Shown here piece by piece: positions 14,391 to 24,284 of a stretch of DNA of 38,181 bases. Origin of the DNA: Gemmataceae bacterium (lineage in GTDB: Bacteria; Planctomycetota; Planctomycetia; Gemmatales; Gemmataceae). The position numbers and the translations under genes are program-made. Position 1 is the stretch's first letter; every line of letters starts with the position of its first letter. The stretch lies in NCBI GenBank assembly GCA_009692065.1, contig SHZY01000048.1:1-38181 (forward strand). Reading direction: 5' to 3'. The notes beneath the pieces are model-generated. The model ran no database searches and was not told the DNA's origin. It saw nothing but the letters and a program-made list of their open reading frames with translations.

Positions 14391-14806
14391 TGCCGTGCCA
14401 CATCTGCCAAGTTGAAGCCATCACACGCTGCCACACGTGCGGCGAGTTGATCTGCGCTGAGCACGGCGGCAAGGACGACCTATGTACGCGCTGCAGCGGC
14501 GGTTTCGTCGCAGGCGATCCACGCACGCGCATCAGCGATGAGCTACTGGGGACGCAGCAACACCATGGCGGCTGGTGGCGGCCGCAAGAAGCCGAGACCT
14601 ATACGCCGCCATCGTGCTATGAGTGCCAGGGTCTAACGCGTGCGGTGTGCCGAAACTGTCAATGCAACTATTGCCGCGACCATGCGGGGCCGAACGGGCT
14701 GTGCAAGGATTGCGGGCGATCCGCCAATCTCGGGCTGTACATCATCGCGGCGATCTTTGGGCTGGTGACCGTACTCTTGCTATGTCAGTGGTTCTTCGGC
14801 AAGTGA
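14390..14806 (+). CDS. Membrane-anchored protein with two B-box-like zinc fingers
   Basis: A 138-residue protein with two zinc-binding modules of identical spacing, C-x2-C-x7-C-x2-C-x4-C-x2-H-x6-C-x2-C. The first uses C3, C6, C14, C17, C22, H25, C32 and C35; the second uses C76, C79, C87, C90, C95, H98, C105 and C108. The spacing resembles B-box-type fingers. A single hydrophobic helix (about 116-134, LYIIAAIFGLVTVLLLCQWF) near the end suggests a tail anchor with the fingers in the cytoplasm. No family name is known to me, and the function is unknown. ATG 14390 is chosen because an upstream in-frame ATG at 14363 lies inside the TAGTCCG repeat. It ends the plus-strand group and is followed by a good terminator. 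Confidence 0.8.
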   Translation: MPCHICQVEAITRCHTCGELICAEHGGKDDLCTRCSGGFVAGDPRTRISDELLGTQQHHGGWWRPQEAETYTPPSCYECQGLTRAVCRNCQCNYCRDHAGPNGLCKDCGRSANLGLYIIAAIFGLVTVLLLCQWFFGK

Positions 14807-14823
14807 CCGAATTCGTTAGTCGG

Positions 14824-14865
14824 ACGCGCAAGCGACGGATTGCGAGGCCGTCGCTTGCGCGTTTT
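14824..14865 (+). terminator. Rho-independent terminator after the zinc-finger gene
   Basis: A perfect 15-bp stem, ACGCGCAAGCGACGG (14824-14838) with 14848-14862, around a 9-base loop, followed by TTTT (14862-14865). It lies 18 bases after the stop codon, on the coding strand of the plus-strand group. This is the standard form of an intrinsic terminator. Confidence 0.8.
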
Positions 14866-14878
14866 GAAGTTGCGCTTG

Positions 14879-15083
14879 TTTTTGCCCCGAAGGGGCCCAA
14901 CAAATCAGCCCAGGGCAACGCCCTGGGAAACCTGGTCAGCAACGAACCTAGCCCTGTAAGGGCGGTACGGTGCGAATTGCCGCCCTTTGTTCTGCCCTTT
15001 CAGGGCGAACACAGGTTGGGCGTCACGGAAACCCAGGGCGTTGCCCTGGGCTGATTTGTTACCGCACCTTCGGTGCTAAAAAA
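14879..15083. repeat. Composite repeat of about 205 bp with nested hairpins (copy 2, opposite orientation)
   Basis: The copy begins after a T-run with GCCCCGAAGGGGC (14884-14896) and GCCCAGGGCAACGCCCTGGG. It ends with GCCCAGGGCGTTGCCCTGGG and GCACCTTCGGTGC (15064-15076), followed by an A-run. Its reverse complement lines up along its length with copy 1 at 10381-10594, including the central GCCCTGAAAGGGC arm. It sits between two convergent genes, as copy 1 does. Apart from this repeat and the terminator, the 14807-15122 spacer holds nothing I can recognise. Confidence 0.85.
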
Positions 15084-15122
15084 TGCGCTACTTCAAAACT
15101 TGCGAGTCCTGCCAACCGTGAG

Positions 15123-16157
15123 TCACTTCGCCGGCTCGTTCTCTTCGTTGCGCTGGTAAATCGGCAGGTAGCGGTACTCCACAGTGAGGGCGAGAATCGC
15201 CATCGCGGTGTTGTAGCTGACGCCGAGGTTGTCGTTGTTGATCCAGCCGCCGTTGCGCTGCTGGCCATCGAGGAGGAGCTTGTGGAGGTTGGGGCGGAAC
15301 ACGTTCCAGTAGTTGTTGCCAAGCTGGAACATCGCCTGCGAGCTGTAGTAGGCCGAGTAGAAGAAATGCGGGTCGTCGAGCTTGAGCGGGTTCTTGATCA
15401 GGCAGGAGCCGCCCAGGAGAGCGTCGCGCGAATGATGGCGTTCCTTGCCGCACAGTTCGATCGCGAGAATGCCGGTGCCCGTGCACGCGACCGTCATCGG
15501 CCCACCGGGAATGTAGCCGAAGCCGCCGCTGCGTGGCTCACGGCACGAGGTGATGAACTGCATCGCCATATCGATGCGCTCGGCCGGCACGTCGCAGCCG
15601 AGGTTGCGGGCGGCACGCAGGGCGAGTAGCTGCCAGCCGGTGACGCTCATGTCGGCATCGTTGCTGTCGAGCCGATAGCGCCAGCCCCCCTGGAACGGCC
15701 CCTTCTCGGCCCGCTGGGCTTGCAGGATCAGCTTGATCGCCTTCTCCAGCTTGGACTTGATCTCACGCGCGGTCTTGGCGTCGGACATGGCGGCGGCTTC
15801 GCACAGCATCATCGTGCAGATGCCATGCTGGTACATCTCTTCCCAGGCCGGCAGCGCGAACAGGCCGTTCGGTTGCTGCTGGTTCAAGACCCAGCGCACG
15901 CCCTTCTCAACATTGTCGCGATACGGCCCTTCGCCCGGCACGTGGCCAGCCGACAGATACGCCATGACGGCGAGCGAGGTGACCGCGGGATGGCGGGTGG
16001 ACGAGGCCTGCCAGGAGCCGTCTTTTTCTTGCAAGAGAGTGAGGAACGCCAGGCCGCGATCGACGCTTTCGGTCAGGCGGTCCTTGGCGGGGGATTGAGC
16101 GAACGCGGAGGATGCGAGCAGCAGTGCCAGGATCGTGCCGAAGGTGAATCGCAACAT
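15123..16157 (-). CDS. Secreted alpha/alpha-toroid (terpene cyclase/prenyltransferase-like) protein
   Basis: A 344-residue protein with a signal peptide (MLRFTFGTILALLLASSAFA). Repeated helix pairs follow, each ending in QW-like motifs: LLQEKDGSW, NQQQPNGLF, EPRSGGFGYIPG and GQQRNGGWINN. These mark the squalene-cyclase/prenyltransferase toroid fold. The acid motif DXDD of true squalene-hopene cyclases is not evident, and export also argues against a cyclase, so it is probably a binding or structural relative. ATG 16157 is chosen because it begins the signal peptide and has AGAG upstream; upstream sequence is a palindromic spacer. It follows the large coiled-coil gene on the same strand. Confidence 0.8.
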   Translation of the reverse strand: MLRFTFGTILALLLASSAFAQSPAKDRLTESVDRGLAFLTLLQEKDGSWQASSTRHPAVTSLAVMAYLSAGHVPGEGPYRDNVEKGVRWVLNQQQPNGLFALPAWEEMYQHGICTMMLCEAAAMSDAKTAREIKSKLEKAIKLILQAQRAEKGPFQGGWRYRLDSNDADMSVTGWQLLALRAARNLGCDVPAERIDMAMQFITSCREPRSGGFGYIPGGPMTVACTGTGILAIELCGKERHHSRDALLGGSCLIKNPLKLDDPHFFYSAYYSSQAMFQLGNNYWNVFRPNLHKLLLDGQQRNGGWINNDNLGVSYNTAMAILALTVEYRYLPIYQRNEENEPAK

Positions 16158-16173
16158 TGGCTCTCTTCGTTTT

Positions 16174-16211
16174 CGTTTAGCGCCCGCCATGCGCCATGCG
16201 AGCGCTAAACG
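16174..16211. repeat. Inverted repeat (CGTTTAGCGCCCGC family)
   Basis: The arm 16174-16187 (CGTTTAGCGCCCGC) pairs with 16198-16211 with one mismatch, around a 10-base loop. It lies between two co-directional minus-strand genes, just upstream of the start at 16157. Relatives are at 30800-30837 and 35029-35063. Confidence 0.75.
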
Positions 16212-16226
16212 CAAAGCTGAATCCAC

Positions 16227-19200
16227 TCACTCCTTGCGCCCCGGCGTCTCGTTCAGCCGTTCAAAATACTGGCGAATCATCTCCGCGTAGTCTTCGCCGA
16301 AGCGTGCCCGATAATCTTGCAGCATTTTCGTCTTCAATTCGCCCGGAAGTTCGCCCCAGGCTTTGCCCTTGAGCATTTCGAGAGCCACGTCCTTGGGCAG
16401 CAAGCTGGCGTCGCCTTTCCCCAGCGGCAGCGTTGACTTGGCGGCGGGGTTGCGCGCCGACGAGGGGGTTTTGCCCTTGGCGCGCGGATCGGCCTGCTTC
16501 GCTGCCTGGGCGAGACTTTCCGCCGCCGACTTCATGGCCGTCTGCGCGTTCTTGGGCATGCTGGGAAGACTTTCCGCGGCTTTCTTCATTTCCTTAGCGC
16601 TCTTGTTGAGGGCCTCGGCGGTTTTCCCGTCATCGTCCTTCGACATGCTGCTGTCCTGACTGAGCTTGGCAAGTTGTTTGACGGCGAGATCCAGCTTCTT
16701 CGCCGCCTCCTCGTCCATCTTCTTGGCGTCGTCGGCCTCCCCCTTGGCCTTCATCGCCTGGCTGGCCTCCATCGCTTTCTTGGCTTCGTCGAGATTCTTG
16801 GCGCTCTCCTTGGCCATCCCCTTGGCTTCCGGGCCTCCCTTTTGCGCGAGTTCGAGGAGGTCGGCCGCGAGCTTGTCCATTTTCTTCTTGAGGGAATCGC
16901 CGCCCCCCGCCAGCGCCTTGGTCAAATCGGCCCGCACCCGCTCCATCTCGGCACGCAGTTTTCCTTGCTCCCGTGCAAACACATCGATCTGATCGATCTT
17001 GGCACGAGTCACAGGATCTTTGACGTCCGTGCGCTCGGTCGGCAACTCCGCGGGCAATAGGGCGGCCAGCGCCTCCAGTTCCCGCTGCGCCTGCTCCATT
17101 GCCTTGTGAGCCGGCAGGGAGTCCTCCTTGGCCAGGCGATCGTGAGCCTGTTGGCTGGCAACTTCCGCACCCTGCTGCGCGGGGCGCAAACGCGCGTCCT
17201 TGTCCGGAATCGGCAGCTTGGCGATCGCGCCGGACAGCTCCTTCTGGCGTTTGACCAGGCCCCGCCAGCCGTCTTCCTTCATTGTTTCGTTCAGCCCGCC
17301 ATAAGCCGCGGCAAATTTCTCGAAGTCGGTCCGCACCGCTTTTTGTTTCTTCGCTAATTCCAGAATCTGCTCGCGCAGGGCCTTGACGTCCACGCCGGGG
17401 AGAAGCTTGCCGAGCCAATCCGCCAGCCGCTTCTCGTGCTCTTTTTGCTGCTCGATGGCGGGATCGATCAGCAGCTTTTTCAACGCGTCGGCCGCGGCCT
17501 GCGCAGGCTTGACGTCGGGCCCCTGGTTGTCCTTGGCGAACGGCGTCACGCGCCGGGCCAGGTCCTCTTGAAGTTTTGCGAGCTTGGCGAGGCGTTCCTT
17601 GATCTCGGCCGGCATCTGGTCGGGCGAAGTCTCGCTGCCGGCGCGCTGCTCCATCGCCAGCTCCTTCGCTTGCTGTGCGAGCTCCGCGACGCGCTTCTTT
17701 TCGAGTGCCGCCATCGACTCTTGCACCAGCTTGCTCTCTTCTTGCAGCTTGGCCGTCTGCTCGGCGATCTTCTGTTGTTCCTGGCGAATCGCCTCGATTT
17801 GCTTGGCCTTGTCCTCGTCGCTCAGCGGCGGCTCCTCCAGCAGCTTTTGCAGGCGATTGGCCAGCTCGTCCTGACGCTTCGCCAGCTTTTCGAGCTGCAA
17901 TTGATCGAGCCGATCCTGCGCACGCAACTTGTTCCATTCCAGCGCACCGTCGAGCTTCTTGATCGCTGCCAGCACCGCATCCTTCGTGATTTGCAGTTCC
18001 TTCTCGGCCTCGCTGACCGTGCGATCCTTGCCGCGAATGCACTCCAGCGCGTCGGCACTTTTGCGCATCTCGACCTCGGCGATGTCGATGAGTTTCTCCG
18101 CAAGGGTTGCCAGCTCCAGAGTCGCATTGAATCGACCCGCGGCGGTGGCCAAATCGACGACGATCTCGCGATTCAACCCCTGCAACTTCTCCGTTTGCTG
18201 CAAGTGCATCAGCGTCAGCGCGGTGGATTGATGCGTGGCCCGCTGCAACTGCTCCACTTCGGCTTGCTCATTTTGCAGTTTTTTCCGGATCAATGCGATG
18301 ACCTCACGGACCTCGTCGTTCTGCGCCTGCGTTTGCTCCTTGAGGAAACTTTCCAGGGACCGATCGACTCGCAGCGTGAACCACTCGCCGTCGCCGCTGG
18401 CCGCCGGCGCAATCGTGATTTGCGGCAGCTGGTCTATCGCCGGCGCCTCCTTCACTTTGGCAATCTGGCCTTGCACCGGCCCATCCACATACGAGGCTTC
18501 ACCTTGGCGGACAAGCCGATTGTCGCTGACGTGAATGCGAAACGCCAGACGATCACCTTCCTTCAATCCCGTCGGCAGCGGCAGCCAATCGTTGATCGCG
18601 AGAGTTTTCTTGCCGCCAGCGTCCAACCATTTCTGGAGTGGGCGCACCTTGTCGTTGACACGCCACTCGATTGACACAGTGCCGAGGCCTTCGCGATCTT
18701 CGACCTCGGTCTGTAGTTTGACGAGGTCATCGGGCGCGATTCGATACTCGCGCCCCGGCGCCAGCGCGGTGCCGCCATGCAATCGTAACGGCTGCGTGAA
18801 GCGCGGCGGGCTGTCGGCGTAGACCGTCCAATTGCCGACGGGCAACGTCACGGTGAGCCCGTGTTCCAGGTCGAGCACAAGGTCTGCTTGGAATTCGCCT
18901 ACTTCCGTAGCGCCCACCTGAAAAAGATGCTGGTGCGCTCCCAACACAGCGATCGCTGGCCGTGGCCAATAGAACATTTCCGCCCCCTCAGGCCCGTTCG
19001 TTTTCTTCATTCGAAGCCGAACGCGGACCGGCGAGCGGTCGAGCGATAGCTGAGGCATCAGTGTGCTGTACTGCAGAATCTCCAAGTCCTCCGCGGCTTC
19101 CCCTAAAGCGAGGAAGCGCGGACCGTCCTTGACCAGATAATTCGGCGGCGACACGGAAACTGCAGAATTCTTCGCGAGTACGGGTGCATCGATCAAGCGA

Positions 19201-20072
19201 ATCTCGAATGGCTCACTGCCGGCTTCACCCGCCCGCACTCCGCAGCGCAGCGGCTTCTTGAGGTCCTCCAGCACGACGGAGAATCGGTCCGCGGCCATCG
19301 CCTTCATCACAACCTTGACCACGCCGCCCGCTTCATCCTCGCAGGCCAATTCGCAGCTCTCCGGCAGCACGGCGTTTTGATCGAGGATGCGAAGTTTCGC
19401 TTCAATCGAATAGCTGCCGCCGCGTAGCGCGTAGCCGTTGCCGTGGATCAATTCGATCTCCAGCGGCACCAACGGCGTTGCCCACGCGGCGAAAAATCGC
19501 ACGGCAAAAAATCCAAACGCTGGAGCAAAACTCAAGGCCCCGAAGACGGCCGCCAGAATTGCGCCGGTTCGGATACACTGCACACGTTCCGCGCGCAGCG
19601 GACACGCCTCGGCTGGATCGATGGTTGCAAGGTGTTGCTCGGTCTCGGCCCGGAACAGCGGCGCGAAGCTGGAGGCGGACTCTTCTGTTTGCATCTGCAC
19701 CAATGTCAATAACCGTTCGGCCAATTCGGGATATCGCTTTTCCAAAAGGTTGGCCAACCCGAGCGTGTCGAGGCGAACCAGCCACGCCGTAATCCAATCG
19801 GCAACGAACAACGCGACGGCCATACCAGCCGCCGCGCTGAACGCAATCCGCAAACTCAAGGTGCGCAGGCCAAACAACATGTCGGCGACGAAGATCGCCA
19901 GGAATGTCAGAGTGAGCAACCAAACTAACCGGTGCAGTTTCCGCGACCAGCGTTTCCAGCGCACACGCTGCGTGAGCCGGCGCAACGGATCTAGAACAAC
20001 GGGTTTGTCAGAAAGTGTGTTCAAGGCAGGAGGACCTGAAGAGCGTAGAGTCCATGCAGTCCGCACAGACAT
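16227..20072 (-). CDS. Very long membrane-anchored coiled-coil protein
   Basis: About 1280 residues. Two or three hydrophobic helices occur near the N-terminus (LVWLLTLTFLAIFVADMLFG, IAFSAAAGMAVALFVADWI, then ILAAVFGALSFAPAFGFFAV). They are followed by a predicted beta-rich extracellular part (SVSPPNYLVKDGPRFL, DRSPVRVRLRMKK). From about residue 600 there are hundreds of residues of Glu/Lys/Gln/Ala-rich coiled coil (for example LQKLLEEPPLSDEDKAK). The tail (DYRARFGEDYAEMIRQYFER) is well formed. The layout resembles DUF4175-like planctomycete proteins, but I am not sure. The start is uncertain: ATG 20126, 20096 or 20072, or a TTG near 20025; none has a clear ribosome-binding site. It precedes the toroid protein on the same strand, and both may act at the cell envelope. 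Confidence 0.75.
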   Translation of the reverse strand: MSVRTAWTLRSSGPPALNTLSDKPVVLDPLRRLTQRVRWKRWSRKLHRLVWLLTLTFLAIFVADMLFGLRTLSLRIAFSAAAGMAVALFVADWITAWLVRLDTLGLANLLEKRYPELAERLLTLVQMQTEESASSFAPLFRAETEQHLATIDPAEACPLRAERVQCIRTGAILAAVFGALSFAPAFGFFAVRFFAAWATPLVPLEIELIHGNGYALRGGSYSIEAKLRILDQNAVLPESCELACEDEAGGVVKVVMKAMAADRFSVVLEDLKKPLRCGVRAGEAGSEPFEIRLIDAPVLAKNSAVSVSPPNYLVKDGPRFLALGEAAEDLEILQYSTLMPQLSLDRSPVRVRLRMKKTNGPEGAEMFYWPRPAIAVLGAHQHLFQVGATEVGEFQADLVLDLEHGLTVTLPVGNWTVYADSPPRFTQPLRLHGGTALAPGREYRIAPDDLVKLQTEVEDREGLGTVSIEWRVNDKVRPLQKWLDAGGKKTLAINDWLPLPTGLKEGDRLAFRIHVSDNRLVRQGEASYVDGPVQGQIAKVKEAPAIDQLPQITIAPAASGDGEWFTLRVDRSLESFLKEQTQAQNDEVREVIALIRKKLQNEQAEVEQLQRATHQSTALTLMHLQQTEKLQGLNREIVVDLATAAGRFNATLELATLAEKLIDIAEVEMRKSADALECIRGKDRTVSEAEKELQITKDAVLAAIKKLDGALEWNKLRAQDRLDQLQLEKLAKRQDELANRLQKLLEEPPLSDEDKAKQIEAIRQEQQKIAEQTAKLQEESKLVQESMAALEKKRVAELAQQAKELAMEQRAGSETSPDQMPAEIKERLAKLAKLQEDLARRVTPFAKDNQGPDVKPAQAAADALKKLLIDPAIEQQKEHEKRLADWLGKLLPGVDVKALREQILELAKKQKAVRTDFEKFAAAYGGLNETMKEDGWRGLVKRQKELSGAIAKLPIPDKDARLRPAQQGAEVASQQAHDRLAKEDSLPAHKAMEQAQRELEALAALLPAELPTERTDVKDPVTRAKIDQIDVFAREQGKLRAEMERVRADLTKALAGGGDSLKKKMDKLAADLLELAQKGGPEAKGMAKESAKNLDEAKKAMEASQAMKAKGEADDAKKMDEEAAKKLDLAVKQLAKLSQDSSMSKDDDGKTAEALNKSAKEMKKAAESLPSMPKNAQTAMKSAAESLAQAAKQADPRAKGKTPSSARNPAAKSTLPLGKGDASLLPKDVALEMLKGKAWGELPGELKTKMLQDYRARFGEDYAEMIRQYFERLNETPGRKE

Positions 20073-20234
20073 GATACGCGAAGGGGGCGTTGACATGCAA
20101 GGAGCAATTGCGGGTGCGACCCCCAAGAATCGCTGCGCTCATCCTGGGGCTTCACCACTCACCAAACGAAAAGCGGGCGCGCATCGGAGAATCACTTCTC
20201 GCGAATACGCACACTCTCGCCTTGGTTGGCTGCT

Positions 20235-21077
20235 TCATGTTTCCAGGAATTGCTCCACGCTCTTCACGATCGCCTCGGGTTTCGTCACGAACGCCAGATG
20301 GCCGCAGTTCGGCAGACGAACGGAACGCACGTCCGGGATCTGATGGACTAGCGGCGTGAGGCTGGTCTGTGACACTAGCACATCGCGTTCACCCGAAAGC
20401 ACCAGGGTTGAGGCCTTGATGTGCCTCAGATGGTCTTCGATATCGAGTTCCTCGACGAGCCGAAAGCGATGGGCCATCACGCTCTGATCGGTCTGCCAAA
20501 TCTGCCGAGTCACGAAATCAAAGAGCCCATCCTGCTTCTGCCGACCGCCGAAGAGCAGGTTAAAAAACTGATTGACAAACGGGCTATCCGCGGGGAGTGG
20601 AAAGCGGGACAGCACCGTGCTGGCGATTTGCTGGATGAGCCCGCGTTCATAACGAGCGCCGGCCCCCTGCACAATCAAGCGACCCAGCCGGTAGGGATAC
20701 CGGATCGCAAACTTGAGTGCGATAATGCCGCCGAACGACAGGCCCATGATCGTCGGCTTTTCCAGGCAAAGCGAATCGAGTAGCTCGGCTAAATCCTCGA
20801 CGAGGTCATCCAGACCAAATGGATGGCGGAGACTGAAGCAATCATTCTCGCCGCGAAGCTGGTAAGTGAAAACATGATTGGTGAGCGCGAGGGAGCGTGC
20901 AAGAGGGCCAAGCAGCTCAAGGCCGCCCGCGAGACCTGGGATCAACACGATAGGCGGTCCAGACCCCGCCTCGCGGAGCTCAGCCGTATATTGACCCAAA
21001 TGGACAAATACGGACGATGCTGTGCCAGCAATGTATCTTCGATTTGTGGCATTAAGCCAATCTGCCGTAGCCTTCAC
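20235..21077 (-). CDS. Alpha/beta hydrolase
   Basis: A 280-residue protein with the alpha/beta hydrolase order: PPIVLIPGLAGG (oxyanion loop, 41-52), the nucleophile elbow MGLSFGGIIA with Ser114, SGERDVLV with Asp232 and NCGHLAF with His260, a complete Ser-Asp-His triad. It has no signal peptide. The substrate cannot be deduced; relatives are esterases, lipases or C-C hydrolases. The start is GTG 21077, with AGGAG seven bases upstream. It is divergent from the sigma-54 activator (203-base AT-richer spacer) and upstream of the coiled-coil gene on the same strand, with 108 bases or more between them. Confidence 0.88.
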   Translation of the reverse strand: MKATADWLNATNRRYIAGTASSVFVHLGQYTAELREAGSGPPIVLIPGLAGGLELLGPLARSLALTNHVFTYQLRGENDCFSLRHPFGLDDLVEDLAELLDSLCLEKPTIMGLSFGGIIALKFAIRYPYRLGRLIVQGAGARYERGLIQQIASTVLSRFPLPADSPFVNQFFNLLFGGRQKQDGLFDFVTRQIWQTDQSVMAHRFRLVEELDIEDHLRHIKASTLVLSGERDVLVSQTSLTPLVHQIPDVRSVRLPNCGHLAFVTKPEAIVKSVEQFLET

Positions 21078-21280
21078 AGGTTAACTCCTGAAATGTCCCA
21101 ATCCGATGTATTTCCATGCAATTTCAATGCCATTCTTATTTTCTGCCGTTTTTATCCACAAACTCCATAAAATAACCTCAGATTCTACCAAATTGTCGAT
21201 TTTTGGTCACGAGAAACTAGGCGGATAACAATCGCCGTAAATACGCTAACGATTATTCGTGACAGAAAAGAGAAAAGTCA
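21078..21280. promoter_or_regulatory. Divergent promoter region between hydrolase and sigma-54 activator
   Basis: A 203-base spacer clearly richer in A and T than its surroundings, between the GTG start of the hydrolase (minus) and ATG 21281 of the activator (plus). It must hold both promoters. I see no convincing -24/-12 (TGGCAC-N5-TTGC) site, and no -35/-10 pair good enough to name. Confidence 0.4.
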
Positions 21281-24271
21281 ATGCTATTTCACCAACCAAA
21301 TAGGACTTATATCTCCCAATTTATCTTTTTTACAGTGGGTGCTGGTGCTGTCGTGTATGCTGTATTGGTGTTGATCCATGTCAGCTCGTCGTACGATCTT
21401 GGAATTCGCAGTGTGTTGACGCCCCATCTTGTCGCCAAGCCGCTGCGCGCCGTGAAAAACGCTAACGACGAGATACCCAATTCGGGCGATCGAATCAAGC
21501 GGATTGCTGGCCTTCCGGGGGATATTCAAACCTGGTCGGAGCTGCTGCAGGCGCCTGGTGAACTGCACAAACTCATTGCGTCGAGCCCCACCACGCCGGA
21601 GGGAATCAAGATCGACAAAACGACCGAGCAAGTTTTCGTCGACATTGTCTACACGCGCGCTGACGATCCGTCGACAGAGCATCACACCTGGTGCGAGTTG
21701 CGGCGCTACCCCGTGGAGGAACTCATCCCGTCCTTGATCTGGCTCTTTCTCAAGGGCTCTCTTTTTGTTATCGGCGCTCTGGTCTACTGGAAGAGGCCCC
21801 GCGACGAATCGGCCATTCGCTTTTACATCCTCTGCGTTATCACGCTCAGCGCGTACATCGGCGGCTATCACTGGACTCAGATTGTCACCGAGCCGGCGCT
21901 GATGGTCATCTTCATGGCCTGCGGCATTCTGTTGCCTGTCACCAGCCTGCACTTCTACCTCGTGTTCCCACGCAAACACGCTTGGCTTGAAAAGTATCCG
22001 CTTCGCACGCTGGCCGCGGTCTACGGCATACCGCTCGCAAACTTGATCTTCCTGGTCGGTTTCTATCTCTATATAAGGCTGTTCGCCGATTCTGACTCAA
22101 CCTCTCGGCAATTTCTGCCCTGGGTGATCTACGCGACCTTCGGCATCGCGATGCTTTGGTATCTGGCGTGCATGGCGACCTTGATTCATAGCCTGCGTAC
22201 CCTGAAAAACAGCATTGAGCTCAAGCAGGTGCGTTGCATCTCGATCGGCATTTTCTTTTCACTCTTCCCGATCGGGCATTCCCTGTACATCGTGCTGGCG
22301 GAGCCGGATCGCTTCGCCGCTGGCGCGGTGACATGGCCGATGTTCGGGGCCTCCACCATCGTTACCCTGGCGTTCGGCATCGGCATGACCCGATATCGCC
22401 TGATGGAGCTTGACAAGATCGTCACCTCCGGTGCCGGCTACTTCCTTGTCAGCGTTCTCGCCGGCCTGATGTATTACGGCGTCGTGTTCGTCGGCACGCT
22501 CTTCTACAGCCGATTTGTGTCGAGCCCGACGCTCCCGGCAGCGTTGACCGTCAGCACGACCGCCCTGCTCTTCGTCCTGGCACTTGATGCGGCGCGGAGC
22601 CGAATCCAGAGATCGCTCGATCGGCGTTTCTCGCGCAGCAAATCCCAACTTGACAAGACGCTGGAGCAGATGAGCCAGGCGGTCTCGCAACTGGTCGATC
22701 CGCCGGTGCTGGCGCAGCGACTGCTGGCGACGGTATCCGACGCGTTGGTGATCGGCCGCGGGGCGATCTATTTGCGCAGCGGCGAACCCGCGAGCCTGCG
22801 TCTCGCCGCCAGTCAGGGGGGCGTTCCGGCCCTTGAGGAACTGCCCGATCAGTCGCCGCTCATGGAGATAATGCGCCAGGGGCAGGGACTGCAATGCGAC
22901 GCACTCACGCCCGGTCCCGGCACACCAGCACAAAGGCAACTACGCCAGATGGGGGGCGAGATTGCCCAGCCACTCTTATGCGATGGCGCGTTGACTGCCA
23001 TCCTGGTCCTCGGCCCCAAGGACACTCCTTACCGCGCCGAGGATTGGGCCCTCTTGTCGGCTTTCGCGCAAATCACCAGCGTCGCCCTCGAAAGCGCCGC
23101 CAGCCACAAGGCCATCGAACAACTCAACCAGGATTTGCAAACGAAGGTGGACAAGATCGCCGAGCAGCAACGCCGCATCCTCGCACTGCAAACGCAACTG
23201 CACCGCCGGGCCAAAGTGGAGCCTGCGCCGAAAAAACCGGAGACGCCGCCCCTCGGTATCAAACCGGAAGCCGAGGGGGCTGTGCCGCCGAACGCTGCCG
23301 GCATCGTCGGTTCGAGCCCGGTGCTGCGTCAACTCCTGACCCTGGTGCGCAAGGTCGCCGCCACCGATGCGGTCGTCCTCCTGCGCGGCGAGAGCGGCAC
23401 CGGCAAGGAACTGCTGGCCCGCGCCGTTCATGAAACCAGCCCCCGCGCCGACCAACCTTATGTCAAGGTCCACTGTGCCGCCCTGTCCGCGAACCTTCTC
23501 GAAAGCGAACTCTTCGGCCACGTCAAGGGAGCCTTTACCGGCGCTCACAAGGACAAGGTCGGCCGGTTCGAACTCGCCAACGGCGGCACGCTGTTTCTCG
23601 ACGAGATCGGCGATATCAGCCTCGAAGTGCAAACCAAGCTACTGCGCGTGCTGCAAGAAAAAACAATCGAGCGAGTCGGCTCCAGCGAACCGATGAGCGT
23701 GGACGTCCGCATCATCGCCGCCACGCACCAGAACCTGGAAACGCTGATACGCCAGGGACGCTTTCGCGAAGATCTCTTCTACCGCCTCAACGTCTTCCCT
23801 ATCCAGGTCCCGCCCTTGCGCGAGCGCTGCGAGGACATTCCTGAACTGGCCGTCTTTTTCATCCGACTCTCGGCGCAGCGCTGCAAGAAGAACGTCGTCC
23901 AGATCGACGATGATGCGCTGGCGATTTTGAAATCCTATCCGTGGCCCGGCAACATTCGGCAACTGGAGAACGTCATCGAACGGGCCGTCGTGATTGCTGA
24001 AGTTGACACATTGACCTTGCAGGACATGCCGGCCGAGATTTTCCAGACGCAAGAGGAATCGCAGGCACCCACTGTTCCGGCGTATGGACCGAAAGAGATG
24101 GAAAGCGTGCCCGCGTCGAGCTTTCGCAACGATCGCGACCGCTTCGAGCGGGAACAACTCGAGCGCGCCCTCGACGCTGCCGGGGGCAACAAGTCCGAGG
24201 CGGCCCGCATCCTTGGCATCGCACGCTCAACGCTGGTCAGCCGTATGAAAAAGCTGGGGCTCGAAGCCTGA
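21281..24271 (+). CDS. Membrane-bound sigma-54-dependent transcription activator (PDZ-like, multi-TM, GAF, AAA+, Fis HTH)
   Basis: 996 residues. One helix (9-31) precedes an outside region of about 115 residues that resembles a PDZ domain ([20 protein letters not shown], then VFVDIVYTR). About eight membrane helices follow (150-440) with the sensor-type [16 protein letters not shown]. Next come a coiled coil, a GAF-like domain (about 470-610), and an AAA+ domain with Walker A GESGTGKE (about 703-710), GAFTGA (about 750) and Walker [12 protein letters not shown]. The C-terminus is a Fis helix-turn-helix ([20 protein letters not shown]). GAFTGA contacts sigma-54, so this is a true enhancer-binding activator. 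Most such activators are soluble; fusing the sensor to the activator would let a membrane signal control transcription directly. The target genes are unknown. Confidence 0.92.
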   Translation: MLFHQPNRTYISQFIFFTVGAGAVVYAVLVLIHVSSSYDLGIRSVLTPHLVAKPLRAVKNANDEIPNSGDRIKRIAGLPGDIQTWSELLQAPGELHKLIASSPTTPEGIKIDKTTEQVFVDIVYTRADDPSTEHHTWCELRRYPVEELIPSLIWLFLKGSLFVIGALVYWKRPRDESAIRFYILCVITLSAYIGGYHWTQIVTEPALMVIFMACGILLPVTSLHFYLVFPRKHAWLEKYPLRTLAAVYGIPLANLIFLVGFYLYIRLFADSDSTSRQFLPWVIYATFGIAMLWYLACMATLIHSLRTLKNSIELKQVRCISIGIFFSLFPIGHSLYIVLAEPDRFAAGAVTWPMFGASTIVTLAFGIGMTRYRLMELDKIVTSGAGYFLVSVLAGLMYYGVVFVGTLFYSRFVSSPTLPAALTVSTTALLFVLALDAARSRIQRSLDRRFSRSKSQLDKTLEQMSQAVSQLVDPPVLAQRLLATVSDALVIGRGAIYLRSGEPASLRLAASQGGVPALEELPDQSPLMEIMRQGQGLQCDALTPGPGTPAQRQLRQMGGEIAQPLLCDGALTAILVLGPKDTPYRAEDWALLSAFAQITSVALESAASHKAIEQLNQDLQTKVDKIAEQQRRILALQTQLHRRAKVEPAPKKPETPPLGIKPEAEGAVPPNAAGIVGSSPVLRQLLTLVRKVAATDAVVLLRGESGTGKELLARAVHETSPRADQPYVKVHCAALSANLLESELFGHVKGAFTGAHKDKVGRFELANGGTLFLDEIGDISLEVQTKLLRVLQEKTIERVGSSEPMSVDVRIIAATHQNLETLIRQGRFREDLFYRLNVFPIQVPPLRERCEDIPELAVFFIRLSAQRCKKNVVQIDDDALAILKSYPWPGNIRQLENVIERAVVIAEVDTLTLQDMPAEIFQTQEESQAPTVPAYGPKEMESVPASSFRNDRDRFEREQLERALDAAGGNKSEAARILGIARSTLVSRMKKLGLEA

Positions 24272-24284
24272 CATTGGGCCCACT

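Noticed and set aside
20119..20151. CCCCAAG...CCTGGGG possible hairpin downstream of the hydrolase
   Set aside because: Only six of seven pairs match and no T-run is present; it may be a chance match.
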